Below, one piece after another: positions 56,777-64,000 of a stretch of 64,000 nucleotides of DNA. The notes below the pieces were generated by a model. It did not search any database, had not been told where the DNA came from, and saw nothing but the letters and a program-made list of their open reading frames with translations. Origin of the DNA: Paragyromitra xinjiangensis (lineage: Eukaryota; Ascomycota; Pezizomycetes; Pezizales; Discinaceae); NCBI GenBank assembly GCA_038503065.1, contig JBCAMK010000022.1:434001-498000 (forward strand), written 5' to 3'. Made by a program: the position numbers and the translations under genes. Numbering within the stretch: position 1 is the stretch's first letter; each line of letters begins with the position of its first letter.

Positions 56777-59621
56777 GACGAAACGTTCAAACGTGTGGAG
56801 TTGAGGTTGTTGGTCGCGCAGTTTGGTACCAAAAGGTTCGCGTGTCAAAGCCTTGCAGACCAGATCCAGATCTTGTGTCAGCTTGTGGGCCCCAGACTTT
56901 ATTACCGTCGAACCACCCCCACGTCGTACAGCTGATCTAGGGTAAGGGAGATTGGCGTTGAGAATCAATATCAAAGACTAACAGAAACAAAGTGTACTTT
57001 GTCTAATGTTGTCCTAGAGAGGGTCGCCCGTCGAGTTAAGTGAATCCAGGAGTGCTATTTATCTCCGCTAAGCTTTATGCTAGCCTCTGAAAAATTATTT
57101 ATACGACACAACTATAACAATAATATGTACAACTTCAAGTCTGATAAGAGATTGAAAGATTTAGCGAGAAAAGCCACACGAAATTCTCGTGACACGACTC
57201 AAGCGTTCTCACAAAACCCATAAAACGTTCTTTTTTCATCATTCGCGCCTGGAGTGATAATGAGGCACAGCAGAGGGAAGAAGAAAAACTCGGGGAACGG
57301 AGTGGGCCGAAATCGGGTACCTAGGAGAGAATCGTAAAAACGTTCCCCAAGCGGCGAAGGCGGAACGGATAGGTGATTTGATCGTTGGTGGGCCAGTCAA
57401 ATTGCTTTTGTATATCGGAAAATGGGGAACCTGCGGTTGGCTGAACCCTTGCCTTGCGGTTGCTGGGTTTCGTAGTGCTCGCTTATCCGTTCCAGGCGGC
57501 GGATGCCCGCCACCGAAGAGGACTTCGCCAAACCGCGACAGCTCGTTTTTAGTCTCCAAGGAATGTGCCGGTTTTTGGCTCGAGCGTTTCCGATATGAGA
57601 TTGTGGTAGGGCCCAGAGACTTGGTATCAGTCGACAAGTGGCGCACAGAGTAAAATGATAATGATAATAATGGTTATCTTATCAGAGTCAGCCTTCGCCC
57701 TGTATCCGTTCTTCCTATCATCCTAAAATCAGGTAGCAAGGGTGATCTACTTCATCTAAGCCCAAGAAGTAATCAATCGGTCCATGTTTATGTCGAGTTG
57801 GGTGATGTACCCGCGGGCCGCTGCAGGAGGGAAAGATATCTTCAGCTCGAGTACTCTAGATACAGACAGATAGGTCATTCTTACAGATACAAGTATCTTT
57901 CCACATATACTAGTTAGATACTGGTGAACACTAGATATTAAGGGCTACGCTTGTAAAAATTAGTTTTCTAGTTGCATCACAAAACTCTGTCTAAAGGAAT
58001 TTACAGTTAACCTGAGACATCAATTACCAAAAAGAACGTAGTCATCGGCCGACCTGACCCCCGCGCCCACGCGTAACCATAATGAGGTGGCTTTTATTAT
58101 TATTACCATCGCCTTATATAGGCTTAGCATCGAAATACTACAACACCCAACCCATTTCCAACTTAGAGTACTGGTAACTCGGCACAAAGTGCTTTTAGCC
58201 AGCTTTGCCTTTAAACCTAAGCCCTGAAGAAGGCGTGTTCATTCCGACAACCAACCCACAGGGGGATTACCACAGACAGCTGCAGACAGACATAGCCAAC
58301 TGAACATCTCCATCTCCCAAAAATCACACCTCCCTATGTCGCTCATCGCCCATCGTCGGACTGTTAGGTTTGACGAGAAACGTTAACATTTAAACATTTA
58401 AACCCCACAAATTTTCGGCACAACCCAGGAATTAGTGTCATGGCAGATGCAGACATTGGGTGTTTGTGGATTGGGCAACTAACAACGCCCAAGTAGCTCA
58501 GCCGATCTAAGTGAGGTTTCATAAATCAATGGTCTAGATTGCCTAAGAGAAGCCTCTCATGGGCGCTCGATCGTAAAGATCTGCATAATTGAATGGGAGA
58601 ACAAATATTTCGACTCGCCGATTTCCTACAACCTTCAAGGCTCGATCAGATGGGACCGTCAACTCCTCCAAAACTTAGAATTCACTAGGATATTTACATA
58701 ATAGAAAAAAGGTTTAGCTCTTGATGGGAGTTTTTTTTATCATACGTTTTTTACCATGTGGGGTTGGGTTCTTCATAGTATGGTGCATGAATCGGATAAA
58801 GTACATCTTTGTTTTACCTAACTACCCTAGCGAAAGTGCTATGCAAGAAACTACCAAGTGATAGGTGTGGTGTGCATGATATAGGTACTTGCTGCGAGAA
58901 TAACTTCTCGTGCCCACACCGTCAAAACGCACAAGAAGCTATCCTTGCCACAGGTGGGGCTTTTTTTCAACCGTAAATATTTTCCATGAGGTCATTAAAG
59001 TTTAAAGTTTGAGCTTTAGACGACAGTATGACAGAAACTCCTACCTTGAGCTACTACTAATCCCTAACTCACGTGTGTCCCCATGCCCAGAACCCCACAA
59101 AACTGCCCAGGCTCTTTCTTTTTTCTATTTTTTCTTCTTTCATCAGGTACTCAGGCTTCGGTTACACTATAGGCCACATAGCTATAGGGTTACATCTTAA
59201 TTAGCTATATATAGCTATAGGTGGTAATTGGCGCCTCGATTGAAATGTAATCTCCTTAATAAACTTAGATAATATTAATAACAACAACCCAAAAGTTAAA
59301 TCCAATGAATGATTTGTGCGCACCACTAAGTCACCGTAGTTAGATTGCCACAAGATATTGAGCTGCTCCCGTATTTTGAGGCGATGGAGCGCGTTATTCC
59401 GTTCCATTCAAGGCAATAGTTCCCGACTATGCGTAAGCTTAAGTACACAAGCCTCAGCATGCATACATGCACGGAAGTCTTGTTGCGAGCCAACCGTAAT
59501 TTTACTTGAAACCTATATAAAAACGAAAGTTACTGTCAGAGCGATCTCTGGAGGGCTTCCACTATGTAGCTATAGAACTGCTTCTTCGAGATAAGTGGTA
59601 GTTTAGGTCTCACGAGAAGGT

Positions 59622-59984
59622 CTACTTTTGTATAGGGCCTCTCGTTTTTGCACTATATAGATGACTCAAGAGATGCGATCTGGGTCTATCTGACCGGAAA
59701 TCCTCAAGGTAAGCCATGACCAACTTTGGTGGCTGGCCGGGTTTTGCCAGTACTGCAGCAGCTGGCAGGGCAAAATATCGTGACGGTTCCAGTTTTTCTG
59801 ATATGGCACACCAGGGGGAGCAGCCGCTAGCTGCTAGGAGTAAACCCAAGTGATTATCATTTTCTTCCCTCAATCTTTTTTTGAATTTAGCCCCGTGATA
59901 CAAGCTGGTCAAGTTAGAAAGTTTCAGCCTAAGAATTGGGTACGTATACGATTCTCTGACCTGCGTCTCAATAGACAATTGCAT
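59622..59984 (-). CDS. Hypothetical ORF (120 residues)
   Basis: An ATG-to-stop frame in an otherwise gene-poor tract. The middle is basic (KFKKRLREENDNH) and is followed by SRYFALPAAAVLAKPGQPPK. I recognise no family. It may be a fragment of an older gene. Confidence 0.2.
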   Translation of the reverse strand: MQLSIETQVRESYTYPILRLKLSNLTSLYHGAKFKKRLREENDNHLGLLLAASGCSPWCAISEKLEPSRYFALPAAAVLAKPGQPPKLVMAYLEDFRSDRPRSHLLSHLYSAKTRGPIQK

Positions 59985-61650
59985 AACCGTGCGATGATCG
60001 ATACCAAGCACTAAGTGTCTAGACAATTAGTTGGAATAAATTTGGTATCGATAAACAGGGATGTAACTATATGTCGTTACTATCATTTACTGTAGCCCTT
60101 ACAGGATGCCTGAAGGGACGTCTACCGTAAGGCAAATTTTTCATTGGCTTATGGATGCTTTAGTCTAACCTCTCACTACACCAAGAGCTGCAGTGAGTTA
60201 TGTGCATGAAGTTAGAGGCCAGCTTCTAGTAGCCTACATTTAGTGCTTGGTTTAGGAACGTTGGTCCTCCCATCACTTATAAGGCGGGGGTTTTATCAAG
60301 ATCTGCTCTATCAAGGCTACATAGTACATTTATTTTGAAGCATTGAGTGCCTAGTGTCTTTGGGGGGGCGGGGTTGTAAACTTATTGACTTCAATAAATA
60401 TTCGGATAGGGCTTGGGATCGCTCACTCGAGTGACAACTTGTGAATACAACGAACTTCACTAACTATGCATCGTCTGAGATCTTGCCCAATGCAAAGCAG
60501 TTGTAGGCGATGCGGAGATACCCAAATAGGCACCTATCCGGGCTGCGTAGAGTGGATTATGACTAAAAGAGGCTTTGCGCCGGCACGTGGGATAAGTGTG
60601 GCTCATATGATAGACAAACGTTACCCGAAAACTCTCCTACCCCACAAGGTTTCAGTCCATCTTGCATAAGCGCGCGATACGGCCGTTGCTGATCTATAAG
60701 TCCGGCGAGCATATGATTATGTATAATACGCACAGTGCTTATCACAGAACACCACAATCGCTACGGCGAACTCACTGGGAAAGGTCATGACCATCCGAAA
60801 GAGGTTTTGGTACTAGGTTAAAAGCTAAACGCTCGCGTGCATTAGGAAAAAAAACAGGAAACTGCCGAAACGAGGTCTTCCGGCGGGATTGTAAGCGCTA
60901 CTATAGGCTCAAACCTAGTTGCTGAGGAAGATTTTATTTAGCTGGGCAGTCATATGAAATCTGACATGAAATTTAGGGTAGGTATACTCTAGGAGCTATA
61001 AGACGCGATGCAAGTATCCGTTGTTATACATCACGTGTTTCTAGTCAAAGGCTTCGGTGGTAGACTAGGAAGAGAAACTTTTAGAAAAGAAGCCTTACCA
61101 TTGTTCTAGGCGTTAAACCCACCCGATGAGAGGAGTCACCTTAGGTCACGTATCCTCCTGGGTTCGATAAGATGAACTACCCTGGTTTTGGCCGGTAGCG
61201 GCAGGTGTTTAGATCCGGTGTCAAATCAAAATTAGAATTGGCCTATTGCACTAAGTTCCATTGAATACCACCATTTCATGGTTTTTTTTGGAGGAGGGGT
61301 TGGAGGGTCAAACAGTTTCCGATAACCGACAGCACCCCGTTGGGATATCGATAATTCAGGAACTATGCCGTTGTGCCGAGATGCGAGGCTGCGTATAACT
61401 GTTAATAGCTTCCAATAATATGAGAGGTAAGAGGTAGGTCGGTGTTGGAGACGACTACAATACAGGAGGGGTGCGAGTTTTAAGATGTATTGGTTAGTGC
61501 AATATGAGCTAGAGCTACCAGGTACCTGCAGGGAAATGATATTTATTCCTTAGATCCATGTTATTGGGATTATCTAGATTCTGCTATCAACTTAGAAGTG
61601 GGAAAGACAGAGGCTATTGCCTATAAATGTAAAGTGGTGATATGGTGAAA

Positions 61651-61975
61651 TTAACCAGCTAGTTCAACATGATGGAAACCGTCATACATAGTCTGTACGA
61701 AGCTAGCTCTTCGAAGTGAAAAGGTATCAGGGGCTGGAGCTGTACGAGCGTTGCTACTCAGTATAGTACTATGAGCAGGAAAACTTGCGAGCGGCATAGC
61801 GTGGCTGTATACGTAACCAGCGATGAGGGCACTGGGCACATCCCATTTCCAGGATGTGAATGAGAATCTGACCATATAATCTTACAAGAATAACATGATA
61901 CGATTCTCGCATTGTAACCAGATCAGCAGCACCAAACCACCTCTGCATGATCCCAACAGACGTAATTCTTTCCAT
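61651..61975 (-). pseudogene. Coding-like remnant, unknown family
   Basis: Two neighbouring minus-strand segments look protein-like. One begins MERITSVGIMQRWFGAADLV (from 61975) and may be joined through an intron starting GTAAGA near 61887 to the second, FSFTSWKWDVPSALIAGYVY, which ends at 61651. Continuity is not proven. Confidence 0.2.
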
Positions 61976-63699
61976 TCCGGGTCCTCAGCCTACTGGTTTT
62001 CCGCGGGTCCCAACGAACGAGTCCCCTGATACGATCACAGATATTGCAGATAGGCATCGGTTGGGATGAACTGATGATGCAATGGGCGGAAGTTTGTGGT
62101 TGGCTAGTTGATTTCCCTTCACTGATCACGTCAGGGGTGAGCCCACAAAGTACTTGCTGGAAGGGCTTGGTTTTTTGGTTGCAGCAAGCCCTACCCTAGG
62201 CCATATTTTATTTTTTGCTGGTAGAGAAGCTGAAGCAGGGATTAGGAACGTTAATCTCGGGCTTTATAGACACTTCCTTCACGTCTTTGTAAGACGAGGA
62301 TGTGTGTTTTTGAATATCTAAATTGGGGATAAGTGAAATCCTAACAATTGTGTTTTGTTGTACACCAGTGCTCGTGGGGGTTGCTCGATATTTGTATCAT
62401 GCCCTATCACTCTTTCGATCGGGTTGTTTATGGCATGTTTCAAGTTATTCCTATAGAAATATGCCCTTCTTAGTCATAATATTGTGCAATTTCTCTGTAT
62501 AGTATCAGCATCTCTTTTTAATAAATTTAGTACGGGAAGTTATCGATAAACCACCATTAAGGTTTAAATTAGTCAAAGTTTATCTTATCGGTTGCCTTGT
62601 GGTTAGATTCTAGCGTATTCGCGTAAGTAATTTACCGACTGCCGAGCCTTCTGGTGCCCAACACTGATTCTGGAACGTTGCCTTCTTTGGAAAGGAAAGT
62701 ACAAGAGTGACGAGAGTCTTATCGCATGTTGATGCAATTTGTGGACCTACAAATCAGAGCTCAAAAAAATCGACCTGGAAAAAGCCTGGAAAGGCCCATG
62801 TAGGTTTTCACCTGTAAAGGTGTGAACGAACAATTATGGCATGAGTTGATGCGCTGGCTACTGTTGGTTCAGAAGATTTGCCTGTGCAAGGAAATTGTTG
62901 AGAGAAGGATGATTCCAGAGGTCGAACGGCTGTCGAATGTTCAGCAACACATTCGATCCCGAAACCGAACACTTTAGTTATCTAAAAATCTATCGTAGCC
63001 TTTATCGAGAAGGTGCCAGCTTCGTGATGGGAATTACTTTCTTACGGCGTACGACTGTTATGCTCGTATTCGTTACGGTGTTAAGGAGCGTGTAACAGCC
63101 TGGCTCTCAGACAGCGTGCTTGGAAGTTGGCTGGAAGATCGCAGACCCGACCCGCCCTTCGCCACTTTGTCGGCCACATCATGGCAAGGTGTTCTTTTGC
63201 TTTGACTAGCCGCAAGTATCGACTGGCGACAATTATCGAACGCGCGGTCCCCAACAGCCGGGGGGACCAAACAGCGAAGCAGGGTGCCTGCAGCAGTTAA
63301 CAGGGGACAGGCGTTGGGAGATGTTTTTCCCTGAACGTTGTGCTACGGAGAATCTGGGCTTGAGGCTAGGGAGTGTTATTTTGTTGAGTGGGTCCGGAGG
63401 GTTGTTGGGACGGCCCCTAACTGCAGTTGGGATAGGGGCTGCCGTATGCGGCTCTCTCCTAGCAACCGACACAGAGTTCGATGTGCGAAATTTGACAAAA
63501 TTTTTGGGGGCAACGGCTGTTTGAGAGATTCAATGCGGGCGACTGTCCTTGGCAAGAACCAGCTGTGGCTATCTGAGGCCTCAGCAAAAAAACTGGACTG
63601 ACGCCCCCTTTAAGCCTTTAAGTACAGAATGTTCCCTCGCTGAGCTTCTATCCTTCTTCTTCCCGGAACAGCTTCTCCAAGGGGAGTTCACGGTGACCA

Positions 63700-63787
63700 C
63701 AACTTTGTCTTCATCTCCATCTTCGCCATCTCATCCATCAGCAACGGCCATCTGTCTCCTCCAGCCAGCCAGAACCTCTCTGCCGCG
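63700..63787 (+). promoter_or_regulatory. CT-rich leader of the desaturase gene
   Basis: A pyrimidine-rich stretch directly precedes the start codon, as is typical near transcription starts of highly expressed fungal genes. Confidence 0.4.
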
Positions 63788-64000
63788 ATGGCTGCTCCTA
63801 CTGTGTCTCCCTCCGGGGCCACAGCAAATCAAAAGGCCAAAAGGCCTGTCTCCAACAAGCCCCATATCACCGATCAGGTAATTTTCTGCTGCTATCTGAT
63901 ACATGTATACCAATATTATGATGCTAACTGCCTGATAAATAGCCCATCACTATGGCCAATTGGTGGCAGCATTTGCATAAACTCAATATCACACTCATCA
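63788..64000 (+). CDS. ole1: Stearoyl-CoA (delta-9) fatty acid desaturase, N-terminus
   Basis: ER-membrane enzyme that would introduce the first double bond into palmitoyl- and stearoyl-CoA. Only the first two exons are inside: 63788-63877 and 63943 to the window edge, separated by a 65-nt intron with a GTAATT donor, GCTAAC branch and AATAG acceptor. The N-terminus is MAAPTVSPSGAT, a Lys-rich stretch, then KPHITD joined to QPITMANWWQHLHKLNITLI. The HITD...PIT...NW..H...LN pattern is the conserved opening of fungal Ole1/SdeA proteins just before the first membrane segment. The histidine boxes and cytochrome b5 domain lie beyond the window. Confidence 0.82.
   Translation, partial: MAAPTVSPSGATANQKAKRPVSNKPHITDQVIFCCYLIHVYQYYDANCLINSPSLWPIGGSICINSISHSS

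Larger units (their letters stand above)
56777..63787. other. 7 kb intergenic region between permease and desaturase starts
   Basis: The flanking genes diverge, so both promoters lie at its ends. The last 90 bases before the desaturase ATG are CT-rich. In between is mostly AT-rich sequence with an ATGATA-type run at about 57653-57675 and two weak coding-like frames listed separately. No inverted-repeat element stood out. Confidence 0.45.

Noticed and set aside
57239..57653. Overlapping frames of 135 and 91 codons on opposite strands
   Set aside because: No family features and no way to decide between strands.
1..64000. CRISPR arrays, rRNA genes, telomere repeats, intact transposase genes
   Set aside because: I searched by eye for each and found none. 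CRISPR is not expected in a fungal nuclear genome.

Overview
The window looks like nuclear DNA of a filamentous ascomycete (Pezizomycotina). The genes have many short GT-AG introns of about 45-130 nt with CTAAC-type branch sites and CT-rich tracts before start codons. Recognisable products include CreA, SAP30, NOT2, Rsc7, a Rad51 paralogue, a UapA/UapC-type purine permease and an OLE1-type desaturase. The high intron density and a Crinkler-type relic hint at an intron-rich lineage such as Pezizomycetes. That placement is inference only.

Layout. At 1-2.6 kb a truncated Rsc7/Npl6 gene (minus) diverges from an F-box/ankyrin gene (plus). From 2.6 to 11.6 kb is a gene-poor tract holding two related hairpin MITEs, a Crinkler pseudogene with a MITE in a coding exon, and a decayed hAT-like element. 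A housekeeping island at 11.6-20.5 kb carries NOT2, an unnamed conserved protein, SAP30 and an F-box-like gene. A tRNA-Ile(AAU) with an intron lies at 21.3 kb. From 21.3 to 35.9 kb is a second accessory tract with several TA-flanked inverted-repeat elements, gene relics, a zinc-finger/protein-kinase gene with an in-frame TAG, and a degenerate acidic-protein gene. A second gene island at 35.9-39.9 kb has a Rad51 paralogue divergent from a MOSC-domain gene. An 8.4 kb stretch without a recognisable gene leads to creA (48.3-49.6 kb, minus). Its 4 kb upstream region reaches the 3' end of a 22-exon purine permease gene (53.6-56.8 kb, minus). After another 7 kb of sparse sequence, the window ends in the first two exons of a delta-9 fatty acid desaturase.

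The most striking observation is in the purine permease. Its 588-codon frame stays open across 22 exons, and the family's key residues fall within one position of UapA. This requires a single-nucleotide exon (position 55874) and an 8-nt exon (54594-54601) that follows a GC-AG intron and encodes the middle of the NAT signature. The second theme is a group of at least eight short inverted-repeat elements, most with TA target duplications. No transposase gene is visible in the window, so they were presumably mobilised by an enzyme encoded elsewhere.

The core genes serve general regulation (chromatin remodelling, histone deacetylation, mRNA deadenylation, carbon repression), DNA repair, purine uptake and lipid desaturation. 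They are not an operon or cluster. The accessory tracts between them carry decaying effector-like, kinase and F-box genes among MITEs, a gene-island and repeat-island pattern.
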